Assembly (NCBI RefSeq): GCF_026151205.1
Contig: NC_087072.1
Location: 15,887,669 to 15,951,668, forward strand
DNA: 64,000 bases
Direction of reading: 5' to 3'
Source: Bolinopsis microptera
Lineage: Eukaryota > Ctenophora > Tentaculata > Lobata > Bolinopsidae
Below are positions 24,226 to 36,357 of the stretch, piece after piece. Position 1 is the first letter of the stretch. Each line of letters begins with the position of its first letter. Both the position numbers and the translations under genes were made by a program. The notes beneath the pieces are model-generated. The model saw only the letters and a program-made list of their open reading frames with translations, was not told the DNA's origin and ran no database searches.

Positions 24226-24302
24226 AGTCCTCAAATTGAGAAACCGCAACCATTATCCATATTCGAAAGTCCTCAAATTGAGAAACCGCAAACATTATCC
24301 AA
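24226..24302 (+). repeat. Two-copy tandem duplication
   Basis: GTCCTCAAATTGAGAAACCG and the following bases occur twice, about 42 bp apart, with a few differences. Confidence 0.8.
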
Positions 24303-24433
24303 AGTAAACCTAGAATTAGACCTAAACGTAGACCTAAGTAACAATTTAAACCACAATCCACATCACTGCTTCTGACAGCTCTCCAGGAACTGATGTAGTA
24401 CTATATATAGTAAGCAGATTATAACTACCGGAG

Positions 24434-24486
24434 ACAGACGATCGCTTACCGTTCAGTAACGAGTGGTTGCCGGGTAAGCGGTCTGT
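24434..24486. other. Extended hairpin with 14-bp bulged stem
   Basis: ACAGAC-gat-CGCTTACC pairs with GGTAAGCGGTCTGT across a ~22-nt loop. The stem is longer than its neighbourhood would predict and could be an RNA structure or a transposon remnant. No function is shown. Confidence 0.45.
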
Positions 24487-25458
24487 GGTTTTATATCGGC
24501 ATGGTGGTGGACGTTAACAAACGTAACAAACTATAAGTAACTTATTATCAGTTTATCTGATTATAGAGGCAGGTACACACACGACACAGTATACTGACGA
24601 CCTGGATCTGACTAAACCTTTAGAAGATTACTCTGGCAGTGAACGCTGAGTTTGATCCAAGTCCTCTCGTACAAAGAGTATTGTAACTATAATGATCGGG
24701 TATAAATGTGCATGACGTCTGGTAATCTAGAGTGGTAATGTTCACAAAGCAAGGTCTATCAAAGACTGTATTTAAATATAGATAACGATTAACGATGTAT
24801 AAAATTGTAAACTTTTTAAAGCAGCACTGTTTATTTGAAGATTTGAGATGGAAACATGAACAGCCTGCCTACCATTTAGCTACTTATGGTTAATGTTTCG
24901 AGAGCCTTGCCGTCTATTATAATATTGGGATCCAGCAAAGGCAAACGACCCCTTAGATCTTGCAGAACAGTGGTCTTTTAGCACGAGCTCTTGGCTAGGG
25001 TGACTATGATTTATTCAAGATCGCTCTATTGAACAGCCCCAAGATTCTAACATCGTAAGTAGTAATCTTAGTCATCCAGTCTCCACCGGGAAATGAGCAC
25101 GGGTAGTACAGTACTCTCCAGTATATATAATGTAAATGAAACTTCTTAACGAGGCTTGATAATATATATACCCTGGTGAGAGAAGAAGTGGAGAGTACAC
25201 ATACTCGCACATGTACCACTAGCATGCAGCTCATCTATACCTGGGACCCTAGGTAATATAAGCAGCGGATTCGAGAGAGCAGCAGCAAATGACTGGCCTC
25301 TCTTCTTCTCTCTTCTCGGAGAATATATTTCATTGTGACGCAGGTGATCAGCCACACACTGATAGAGTCTTACTCACTTACTGTTCAGAATGTGAGAAAA
25401 TGAGAGTTCAGTACATATCCTCCTTGTGAGACCGAGTGTTGAATTGAGTGAGTCTTGT

Positions 25459-25511
25459 CACGTGCCACGTGGGCTGAAATCGTGTCACGTGGGAGGTAGT
25501 CGTGTCACGTG
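25459..25511. promoter_or_regulatory. Cluster of four CACGTG E-boxes
   Basis: CACGTG occurs at 25459, 25466, 25486 and 25506; the last three are each 20 bp apart. Three have a 5' GT (GTCACGTG), the form preferred by USF/MITF/TFE-type bHLH-zip factors. Which gene it would serve is unclear. Confidence 0.5.
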
Positions 25512-26973
25512 ACCTGAATAACTAGCTAACTATGTGTATTGAATGAGGTGTATTCAGGTTTACGTCATGTGGCAAAGAATGATATTCTAAACTCTATAGA
25601 TAAAGCACCGATTTTGACGTTAGTATCGTCAGATCAATTAGGTGCAGACACGCCGCATATAGTTTCACTGCGTCATAATATTATACGATACGTGGCTTTG
25701 TCTCAATATTATATGAGAAATACAGGTAGAATATATCGTACGTGGTGGAATCAGATTACGTTTCAATGATGATGCTTGAGGAATTATACTCAACACATCC
25801 CATAGTTCAGATGGGTTTTAATAAGTTTTAATAAGTTGTGATACAATAAGATCAGCATCTGGGCCTATTTTCACAAGATATCAAACGATATGCGCTCTGA
25901 AAATCGTTATTCGGGAAGAGGATTTCATAGTGACTGAGTCATGCATTTCACTAGACTGAGTGGACTAATTATTCGTGACAAAATGTGAAAATTTGATATT
26001 TAATGGTTTAACTGCCCTGTGAAAATCGGCGTGGGACATTTATTATAATAAAGTATAAAAAGCTTAATAAACTAGTTCATGTGTGAAGCAATCGGAGCAA
26101 TTATAGAATTATTTCCTTGTGGCCATGTTGCTTTTCAAGCTATTTTACTTGTGAGCATTGTTCTGTCTAGTTACAAAGTGTACAATGAACAATTTAAACA
26201 TATTACATATGACTTATCGCTATTATAGTAGATGTCACATCACTGTCAGTTAAAGATAACTTATGAGAAAACGGATAGTTGCTCAATGCTCAAGCATTGA
26301 AACTGAAGCAGTTGTTCAACAACTAGCTATATTAGCCGATTAAGCTGTAGCGATAGTCGGTTCAGAGCCGGTTCATAGCCAGCTCTTGAACCCGTTCGGT
26401 TGTTTGCTCTAATATGTACACTACTGCAGTCTGACGTTCGTAACCATTAAACCATGATCATAATCATAAGATAGTTTATTATGATAAATAATGGATGAAG
26501 GCAATTGTAGGAACCTATAATACCTGTAGGATCGAAACAGTGCATGCAGATAAATAGAAACCGAAAGATTTGTATCAATTAGAAATGTGCGTGGTATGTG
26601 CCGGTTGATGGTTACTGTAACCTCTGCAATTCACCGCCATCAAAATGGCTCAATGTTAGTTATATAAAACGGTATTAACATCTTTTGATTCGAATCCTGA
26701 AGCCGCCTTAAGTCAGTCATGATCTTATTGTACTAATCGATATTTTGAGACACGAATACAGGTGGAATATAATTATTAAATATATTTACTAGAGCCATTA
26801 GTAACAACTGAACTATTCAACGGAACTATTCAACTGAACTTGGTATATTAAATATTCATCATCCACATTTAAGTGAGTCATTAATAATACATGAACCGTG
26901 TATACTAACTTGGTATAAACTTTATCCTTCAAAATGTAATTTGATGTAACCCATATTCTAAACCAAAACTTAC

Positions 26974-28081
26974 CACCATTGAGATCGTTAAGTTTGCTCT
27001 TGCTTCCCGCCTTTCTGATCCCCGCCCCATTCGTAGTTACTTTATTCGAGGTCCCCTTGCCACCAGAATTAGCGGTCCCTTTGGCAGCCTTATCTTTCGC
27101 TGTTTTACTGTCCTTAGCCACCTTTGTGTTCATATCACCTGATGTTTAAGGGTACGCTTTTGAAATATAGGGCTTTATAGTTTAATCCAAGGTTTCAGGG
27201 GTCACACATATGCATGCTTCGCCACGAGATTACAGAAAACCTATTTTAAAATTTGTCGTTTCCAAAAATAATCATTATTCGCAACAAATACAGTCATAAA
27301 GAAATAGTGCATATTTTTCTGAAAATACAAATTGGGACTGTACATAGGCTTTCACAACACGGTTAACCAACAAAGCCTCAAAGAAGGAGGTAAAGTGGGT
27401 TTCACAACAAAAAAGACCTGCTCAAGACGATGGCTTATTAATCAAGAAGACCTTTCTATAGACAATTAATAAGAAGAATAAAAAGAATGCAATGACTCCG
27501 AAAACAACGTACTACAAAATGCTGCAACTATAGTTCAATATTACAAAGAAAAGTCTTATCTCCCTACACCGGCACCCAAGATAGTAAACATTACATAGAT
27601 AACACAGACAAGTGTGCAGTCTGTCGAGCCACACACGTGCTTTACTTGGAACATAAGTGACGGTGTGCAACCGAGCTGGTGCTGCACTGCTCTCATACTC
27701 TCATATACCCATTATCACGTTAGAGCACATGCAATCCCACCTGTTTCCTACTACAGCAGCAAACACTAGGATATTTAGCTCTATAGGAAGTAATGCTTGT
27801 ACACACTAGGATATTTAGCTCTAGACTCTAAAGGACATGAAGCACCATAGGATATAAGGATAGACCCTGAAATGCAGCAAACACAACGCACCAGTAAACA
27901 CGGAGACAGTAACATCCAGACCAGGACCAGGATGCTCTGCACATAATGCTGGCCCTTGAGAGGACTGCTGCTCCAACTTACTCCTATTGTCCTCCACTTC
28001 TGGGGGTTTAACCACTACTTCAGGGGGTTTAGCCACTACTTCCAGGGGTTTACCGCTCATGACTAACTCCGTCTCGCTCAT
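26974..28081 (-). CDS. Lys/Ala/Gly-rich low-complexity protein, 5' exons
   Basis: Exon 1 (28081-27982) starts MSETELVMSGKP and contains a degenerate KPPEVV repeat (three rounds). It ends at the strong donor A/GTAAGT in phase 1. Exon 2 (27138-26974) starts in matching phase, giving EDNRSDMNTKVAKDSK, and continues with Lys, Ala, Gly, Thr and Asn-rich sequence (AKGTANSGGKGTSNK) to a GTAAGT donor, again phase 1. I could not find the next exon, so the 3' part is missing from this model. There is no recognised domain; a disordered, basic segment is likely. The two-exon linkage is supported by phase and splice sites only. Confidence 0.5.
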
Positions 28082-30751
28082 GACAAAGTCTGCGGGGGCT
28101 CACAAAAAGGGGGCTAAAAACGGCGGGAACTAAACTCTGCGGCAATTGTGTGTAGATGTCTAAAGCCCAAGAAACTTAGAGCATGACTCTTAGAGAAATG
28201 CTTACCAGAATATTGCGTAACTAAAAATTAAGAGTGTTACTGTACGATCTCCCCGAGCTGTAGTACTGGCCTACAGCGTGAGCCTTGCCCGGTACACAAT
28301 TATGTGGCATGTAATTATTAGACAACAGTTGAAGAAGCTGGACTGCCCTCGTTATGTCATTATCTAAGCTCTGGAATGTATAATTGTGGTGGATCGCCGA
28401 AAATGTGGATGATTCGAACTTTAATTGATCAATTGTTTCCGCGAACCGGAGAAAGATTTAGGCTGTATAAAGATTTATAAATTTCGAAATCGATATCAAG
28501 CTAAAATAGGCCGACTAACGAGTAGCCTAGACAGCAGTGTAGATAAATATCGGCATAGATAGACTCTGAATTTTTTCGAACGCGGAGTCTTGACACAAAC
28601 CATTGACAGTGGATCTAAACACTCGCATTTTTGTGAAGCACTCAGATTAGAGAGTGACAAGATCGATGATACGACTTGTCATAAGTCTAAACGACATTGA
28701 TTACGTGCACTCAAAGAAGGGGCATGTGGTGTGTCAAGGATACAAAGGCGCTGATGTCACCGTGATGCATCTACTCCGGACCATGGTGATTGAACTTTTG
28801 TGATCAACCAGTTTAGCCCCTACACCACGTGGGAGATATTCACACGCCTAGCCTTTGCAGAGGTGTGGTGGACATTTTGTGTCATCAAGATTTTAAGGAG
28901 AAAGCAAATACGATACGTAATGGTTACAGAAGAATATTGAGAGTTTGTGTTTAGTTTTTTTACACCGCAGCAACAAATGATAATGAGATCTCACCAAGAA
29001 CCTAAAACATCCATCTCTCTGCATCAACTCTTGAGTGGAAATCATTCAAACATCAGTGGTGGTCAATTTGATGCCCAACGTTTTTAGGAGTAATGATAGT
29101 GATGATGAATTACAACGTCAAATTGCGAACTTTTAACGTAGCCGCGGCTGGTTTAGGAGATTTAATAGCACCGAACCAGGAAATGATTTATCCGCTAACC
29201 GATTTACTGCATTATGATCATTGCCTAGAGATTACCGTGCACATTTCACTTTTAGACGTGTCTGTTATAGTTTATTGATCGACATGCAAACAAACACCGC
29301 TCAGCTTCCAGAGCAATCCTACCGTTTGGGAAACTGTTAACTTTAAGATTACAAGATCTATCCTCGCAAGTCTTACCCTGAGTCCTAGAGTGTTTGTCAA
29401 AAGGCTGGACTCCAACCGAACAGGTTAACAACAGGACAAGAGAGGCTTTAACTTCAGAAGAAGAGACTTCAAGAGAGACTGCTGCCATGACGAGTGCCAC
29501 GTCTATGATATCCACCGCTATCATCTGTGAAGAAGATGAAATACGTGCCACAACTCCCATGCACTTGGGAAGAACTTCCCCACAATATGTAAAAAGTATT
29601 AGAGCCTCGACTTTGGAAAATGAAGAAGAGGTAGATCTTGAGAGGGTCAGATGTAATCGAGTGGGATCATATCCTCTGGAGAATAGATCTAGCAGGTTAA
29701 TAAGTTGTTGAGTCATATTATTACTAGAAAGTTTGGTAAAACAATGTAAGCAAGTTAATTGATTACAATTTAATAATATTTAGTAATTTAGTAATATTTA
29801 ACTAATTTTGTGGTCTATTATTCTATACTGTCTCATTTGTAATTGGTTCGTTTATGGAGACCATACACTGAGCGTTTAGGAGTTCACCACAATTTTGAAT
29901 TTTCATTCAAGTTCACCCCCTTTTGACAATAGAGCTCCTTGGTGCCTTCATTTTAAAGGCACAAAGAAATTTGTAAAGTGTTTTATACGGAAATGCTTGT
30001 GGTAAATCAGTTCCCAGAAAATGTTCACAATTACATAACTTATGGTGAAAGCGGCAATGATCATCACCTAACGGGCCAACGCCACAAAGAATTGAGCATT
30101 CATAATCTCATAAGTTTATACCGTTTAAGTGTGTAACTATTCTCCGACTGGGTCTCCAATCTGGCATATATTCCCAAAGAGAAATGTATAATCATAATAG
30201 TAAGTCAGTAGATGTTGGATCTGTTGATTAAGTCCTTTCTCTGGTCTGCATTCCTTAAATTTTCAGACTGATATATGTCATATGTGGCCATGTGCTGGAA
30301 TTGTATTTTATTGTAGTAACGGATGCACTTACTTTGCATTATTCTCTCAATCATATAACTCATAACTACACATACAGTCTAGTCTAAGCACGACCGTGGA
30401 CATTTATACCTCTTTTACTCAGTTTAAATATTTGTCATTAATATCGCTCAGAGGGATCGTTCAGAAGGTTTATTTTTAGTTAGTTCAAAATATTATTTTC
30501 ATTTAATTTTAAAATTAACGAGGTCTGATCGTCATCTTCTTACAGCGTTCGATGTCTGTGTGAAGGTACAATGGTGACATCCTCAGGAATAAGAAATAGT
30601 CATGTTAAAGTGTTTATTAAATTTGTGCTAAATACGCGCCATTCAGCACTGTTATACGAAATTCTGTAAAACCCTAAAATCGTCATGTTTAGGTGCCTAA
30701 AAACTATGTAAATATTAAATTTGAGATCTGAAATTTTGCAGAGCTTCTAGT
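28082..30751. other. Intergenic; overlapping unassigned frames at 29252-29716
   Basis: A 154-codon frame on the minus strand (29716-29252) overlaps a 105-codon frame on the plus strand (29394-29711). The plus product is charged and Ser/Thr/Glu-rich; the minus product is hydrophobic in part. Neither resembles a family I know, and neither has splice support. The rest of the stretch shows nothing. Confidence 0.35.
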
Positions 30752-30777
30752 ACTTGAACAAATTGACTACAAAGTTT

Positions 30778-30795
30778 GGGGGGGGGGGGGGGGGG
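30778..30795 (+). repeat. G18 homopolymer
   Basis: Uninterrupted run of 18 G, matched by a C9 run at 34435-34443 in the opposite inverted end. Confidence 0.95.
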
Positions 30796-31387
30796 TCCAA
30801 CCCGATGTCCGATATGAGGGTTGATGAGGCCAAAATCGGAATCGGAAAAATCGGAAAAATCGGAAAATTGAGAAATTTACAGAATCGATCTCTAAAACCT
30901 CTCAGAAGTGATATAATTCAACCAGAACCCCTACATATGCTATATTGTTATATGAAAACAAACCAATTGGACATTCCAATAGTATGTTTTATGTGTTTTT
31001 CCACTGCAGGGGCTTATTACTGTTATTAGTATGCTCACTACTAGTTGGAGTTGTCATGTACTCCCAGACCCGAGTGCTTTGGCCTTTTGACGTGACATCG
31101 ATTGTCGGATTGTTTCTGCTCATTAATTTTATCCCTGTTACTTGTTATTATGTATTAGTACAACACTAGGTACCGGGTTATATTTTGTGGTCCGGTCTTT
31201 AAACATACCATGATATCACTAGTACACTGCACCTTAAATGTATACCAGTAGTAGTCAAGTACATTTGTATCGTAACACATGCTTGGCTGGGGGATCATGT
31301 TTTGTGTCCGTTCGGTACCCTATATTTTCAAAACGGAAAAAAAGTAGGGCGAACAAAAACGGACAAAAACAGACAAAACATTTACAT

Positions 31388-33960
31388 GTCCTCCTCCTCC
31401 CTAGTCTTCCTCCTCCTTCTCATCAGTCCTCCTCCTCCTCCTAAGTCTTCCTCCTCCTCCTGAGTCCTTCTCCTCCTCAGTTCTCTTCAGTCCTCTTCCT
31501 GACTCCTCGTCCTCGTCCTTCTCCTCAGTCCTCCTCACCCTGCTCCTCAGTCCCCTCCTCCTCCTCAGTCCTACTCCCAGTCCTCCTCCTTCTCCTTCTC
31601 CTCCTCCTCCTCCTCATTTCTCCTCCTCATTTCCCCTCCTCATCCTCCTCCTCCTTCTCCTCCCCATCAGTCCTCCTGAGTCCTCCTCATAGTCATCATC
31701 CTCCTCCTGAGTCCTCCTCCTCATCCTCGTCCACCTCCTGAGTCCTCCTTCTGAGTCCTCCTCCTCATCCTCCTCCTCAGTCATCCTCCTCTTCCTCCTC
31801 AGTCCTCCCCAGTCCTCCTCCTCCTCATCCTCCTCCTTCTCCTCCTCATCAGTCCTCATCCTCTGTCCTCCTCACAATCGTCCTCGTCCTCATCCTCATC
31901 CATAGTCCTCCTCCTCCTTATCCTCCTCCTCAGTCCTCCCCCAGTCCTCCTCCTCATTATTCTCCTTCTCCTCCTCCTAGCCTCATCCTCCTCCTCCTTC
32001 TCCGCTTTCTTCTTCTCCTAATCAGTCCTCCTCCTCCTCCTCGTCCTTAGTCCTCGTCCTCCTCAGTCTTCCTCCTCAGTCCTCCTCAGTCCTCCTCAGT
32101 CCTCCTCCTTATCATCCTCCTCCTCCTCCTCAACAGTCCTCCTCCTCCTCCTCAGTCTCCTCTTCCTCATCGTCCTCCTCAGTCCTCCTCCTCCTTCTCC
32201 TCATCAGTCCTCATCCTCAGTCCTACACTAGTCGTCCTCGTCCTCAGTCCTCCTCCTCATCCTCCTCTTCGGGCTCTTCCTTCTTCTCCTAATCAGTCCT
32301 CCTCCTCAGTCGTCCTCCTCCTCTTCCTTAACCCTTGTCCTCATCCTCCTAGTCCTCGTCCTTAGTCTTCGTCCTCCTTAGTCTTCGTCCTCAGTCCTCC
32401 TCCTCCTCATCCTCCTCATCCTTCTCCTTAGTCCTCCTCCTCCTCCTCAGTCCTACTCCTCAGTCCTCCTCCTCTTCCTCATCCTCTTCAGACTTCAGTC
32501 CTCTTCCTCAGCGCTCATCTTATTCCTCCTCAGTCCTCCTCCTCCTCATTCCCCAGTCCTCCTCCTACTCGTCAGTCCTCCTCCTCCTCCTCCTCCTCGT
32601 CCTCATCCTCCTCGTCCTCCTCCTCAGTCCTTCTCCTCCTCAGTCCTCCTCCTTCTCCTCCTCAGTCCTCCTTCTCCTTCTCCTTATTCTCCTCCTCCTC
32701 CTAAGTCCTCCTCCTCCTCCTCAGTCCTCCTCCTCCTTCTCCTCCTTTTCCTCCTTCTCCTCTTTCTCCTCCTACTCCTAAGTCCTCCTCCCCCAGTCCA
32801 CCTCCTCATCAGTCCTCCGCCAGTCCTCCTTCTCCTCCTTCTCATCCTCAGTCCTCCTCCTCATCATCCTCCTCAGTCCTCCCCCAGTCCTCCTCCTCCT
32901 CAGTCCTCCCCAAGTCCTCCTCTTCCTCAGTCCTCCCCCAGTCCTCCTTCTCCTCCTCATCATCAGTCCTCCTCCTCAGTCCTCGTCCTTCTCCTTCTTA
33001 TCAGTCCTCCTCCTCAGTCCTCAACAAGTCCACCTCTTCCTCAGTCCTCCCCCAGTCCTCCTTCTCCTCCTCCTCATCATCAGTCCTCCTCCTCAGTCCT
33101 CGTCCTTCTCCTTCTTATCAGTCCTCCTCTTCAGTCTTCCTCCTCGTCCTCGCTCTCGTCCTCCTCCTCAGTCCTCCTCCTCCTTAGTCCTCCTCCTCCT
33201 CACCAATCAGCTGCTCCTCTTCCTCAGTCCTCCCTCTCCTCTTCAGTCCTCCTCCTCCTCAGTCCTCCTCCTCCTCAGTCCTCCTCGGTCCTTCTCCTCC
33301 TCCTCAGTCCTCATCGGTCCTTCTCCTCCTCCCCAGTCCTCCTCTTTCTCCTCAGTCTTCCTCCTTCTCCTCCTCCTCCTCCTCAGTTCTCCTCCTCACC
33401 CTCCTCCTCCTTCTCCTCTTCCTTCTCCTCCTAATCAGTCCTCCTCCTCAGTCGTCCTCTTCATGTCCTTAGTCATCGTCCTCATCCTCATCGTCCTTAG
33501 TCCTCGTCCTCATCCTCCTAGTCCTCGTCCTTAGTCCTCGTCCTCATCCTCCTAGTCCTCGTCCTGGTCCTCCTCTGTTCTCCTCAGTCCTCCTTCTCCT
33601 CAGTCCTCAGTCCTCCTCCTCAGTCCTCCCCCAGTCCTCCTTCTCCTCCTCCTCATCCTCAGTCCTCCTCCTCCTCCTCCTTCTCTTTCTTATCAGTCCT
33701 CCTTCTCAGTCCTCGCTCTCGTCCTCGTCCTCAGTCCTTTTCGTCCTTAGCCCTCGCGTTCTCTTAGTCCTCCTCCTCCCCGTCCTCAGTCCTCCTCTTC
33801 CTCCTCACCAATCCTGCTCCTCTTCCTCAGTCCTCCCTCTCCTCTTCAGTCCTCCTCCTCTTCAGTCCTCCTCCTCCTCCTCTGTCCTTCTCGGTCCTTC
33901 TCCTCCTCGTCAGTCCTCCTCCTCCTCAGTCTTCCTCCTTCTCCTCCTCCTCCTTTCTTT
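31388..33960 (+). repeat. 2.6-kb TCC/CAGTCCTCC polypyrimidine satellite
   Basis: The plus strand is almost entirely C and T, built from TCC triplets with a recurring CAGTCCTCC phrase and local duplications; the block around 32930-33010 recurs at about 33050-33120. Open frames on the minus strand (Glu/Asp/Arg/Gly-rich) are by-products of the repeat and are not called as genes. Confidence 0.95.
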
Positions 33961-34459
33961 TAATTTTATTTAAAATTGTGTAGACTATTCTTTGTATCTA
34001 ACTGAGGATTGGAAGTTTGAGAAAGGACCATGGTCAATGGTCATTAACCGTGCTACCCATTTCTGCAGATAGCCTGTTACAAATTGTGGAGACAATTTAA
34101 ATCAAAAGTTACTAAAGCGTTCCCTATTTGTTACTATTGTTATTACCAACCGTACCTCTTTCAATTGTGGACCGGGGTGGATGTTTCTGTCAAACAAGAG
34201 TTGATACGACAGTGTGTTGTTTTTCGGACGAAACGATTCTTGTTTGGAACTAGAAACCATTTTGGGGTTCTGGGACCACCACCAATCGATTTCTTGTCAT
34301 ATTTAAGTACAGAAATAGCTACCTATATCGCCTAGAAACCTCAGAGGAAAGATTTAAATTTTCCCGATTTTTCCGATATGAGGGTTGATGAGGCCAAAAT
34401 CGGGATCGGAATGATCGGAAATGATCGGGTTGGACCCCCCCCCAAAGTTTTGTTCAAGT

Positions 34460-35536
34460 TTCAGGATTATCCGGTATCGGGAAGTAAAGGAGGTTAACTC
34501 CATTTTCCCATTAATTCACAAATAATTGATGATTTATTGTACTCTTAAGTTTCCCTAGGTTTCCCTAAAGCAACCCAAAGAAATTTCGACTGAGTTTGAT
34601 TGCAATGTGATAAACCTAAACCCGCAAAAATGTGCAAACCATGAATTAAAAGCGAGCGACCGATTTCATTCCCAGCATCATATTTTAGCGTTTTGAAACA
34701 ATTCAAATTAATAAAATTTCTTTTTGTTTGGAAGATGACACTGGCCATGCCAGGGTCCAATCTACCCAATTTTGGGTTTTGGTAAATTCTATGACGCAAT
34801 TATAATCATGAATAGATTGAATAGATTGTTATACTTGTAGATGATATTGGTTCTTGAGCGGTCTAATCCAACTAAATAGCCCGGAGCCAAGGTCTGAGCA
34901 ATTATAAGACTCCGTAGTTTTCTCAAATTATTCGTTATATACTTATAGTACTTAGTAGGTAACCTAGGAGTAGAAGTATTCAGATAATGCTTTTAAATTT
35001 ATACGAGCTATTGGTTTTGAATCATAAATCGAAGAGTTACAAATACTTGGTCCGTGTCACTAGAAAATTCGCTATCATTACATTTACAATACTCATCTTA
35101 TGTTTTATAAGTGAGTTGTTTAGGTTTGAAAGCAAACTCTGAGCGCATACCCTGACTAACTGAGTTACAAGATCCAACCTGACCTGAACCATGTGGAGAA
35201 TTATCGTCACATCAACTAACTACGTGAAGTATTAATAAACGCTCGTTTACATTTATAACAAGATCGCACCACCTCGCCGGATGGTATTAAGGAAATAATT
35301 TGTTGATGCTCGACCGTATTAGCTTCATTGTGATCATCAATTGTAAAGTAAATTAACTTTAATCATCGTCGCTAACCCGTGATTAATTTCAAACAATCGT
35401 TGCAAACATTCATACATATGCTATTAATTCGTTTAAGTTGCTTTGTTATGTGTTATAATGAACTCCATGACAGTTAAGGTTTTCTCGTTGTTTCTATGAT
35501 GTAAATAAGGTGTTACATTACTGCCACTGTGTTGAA
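34460..35536. other. Intergenic, no gene seen
   Basis: AT-rich DNA without coding or repeat structure that I could support. Confidence 0.4.
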
Positions 35537-36357
35537 ATGGTATCGGTATCTGTAACGGATCCCAATGATTGCTGTGTTGGAGATCAACACACTGCCAGAT
35601 ACACACAGACCGAACAGAATAACAAGTTAGTGCTAAATAATAATACAGAATCTCACGTAAATGCTAAATAATAATACTTCATGATTACTATCTGTACAAT
35701 TACTACAATATGTAGTTGGTACCTCTGTCCCTGCATTCCCCAAGCACCGTACATAGTAAACGGTACGTACCTTTCCAAAAGGTGTGTTTGTTGCCCAGAC
35801 CCCAAGGGACCGCATGATAATGATCCTTGCCCTTTCTCTCCACCGCGAGGCTTTGTGGTGAGGCACGGCCCCTACGGATGACAGTATATACAAAATAAAA
35901 TACACTATACACTATACATGATTAAATAGTTATTTATTTGCATCTGACTGCATATTTGTTAAAATTGACCCCCTATAGGCCGGGTCCAGTAATGGACGGA
36001 TACTCTGTGCTAGATGGACTTAACAAGATGACGGTCGGTATGAAGAAACAAAAGTCAGTGTCGTCGAGGAAGAAGAGGTATTGGAGACCCAATTCGACAG
36101 AACTAGCAGAGTTTTGTCAGAGTTACCTTGGTGACTCAAGGTAATTGGTTTTCTAATGTTTGAAGCTTATTGTTTTACATTGTTTATTACATAGTTTTTT
36201 TGGGAAGTCACACCTTTGGTAGTATGTGAGTTTGTTTTGTTTAATTTTGGCTCATTACAGTTTTACGCTGGCATGTCCACCTTCCTTATCGGCCCTGGAT
36301 TACCCTTATTCGAACTATTTGCCCTCTTATACTGCTCACTTTTTGGGCTGCTCATAG
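35537..36357 (+). CDS. Small unknown protein, tentative four-exon model
   Basis: Exons 35537-35656, 35716-35762, 35979-36140 and 36261-36357 join in phase (0, 2, 2) to a TAG stop, giving about 140 residues. The third exon is the best supported: it has a TATAG acceptor, a CAAG/GTAATT donor and a sensible product (MDGYSVLDGLNKMTVGMKKQ, then KKRYWRPNSTELAEFCQSYL). The last exon is Tyr/Pro-rich (ALDYPYSNYLPSYTAHFL). The first donor is weak. I recognise no family. It may instead be part of a longer transcript. Confidence 0.35.

Larger units (their letters stand above)
23104..26973. other. Upstream of the CH-trihelix gene; no convincing gene
   Basis: This stretch holds the probable promoter side of the minus-strand CH-trihelix gene and the unresolved downstream part of the 26974-28081 gene. 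It contains small hairpins, a short tandem duplication and an E-box cluster, listed separately. Open frames of 60-80 residues occur on both strands but lack domain or splice support. Confidence 0.4.
30752..34459. mobile_element. Element with G/C-tract inverted ends around a pyrimidine satellite
   Basis: The left end reads ACTTGAACAAA, CAAAGTTT, then G18 and TCCAACCCGAT. The right end is the complement: ATCGGGTTGGA, C9, AAAGTTTTGTTCAAGT. In addition CCGATATGAGGGTTGATGAG followed by GCCAAAATCGG occurs in the same orientation at both sides (30809 and 34376). The interior is dominated by the CT-rich block. No transposase is recognisable, so it is either a non-autonomous element or an inverted repeat flanking a satellite. 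Confidence 0.55.

Noticed and set aside
31614-32963. Minus-strand open frames rich in Glu, Arg and Gly in the CT block
   Set aside because: They are triplet-repeat by-products with no domain, splice or start-site support.
35633-35912. Two minus-strand frames opposite the small four-exon gene
   Set aside because: They are antisense to splice-supported exons and have no domains.
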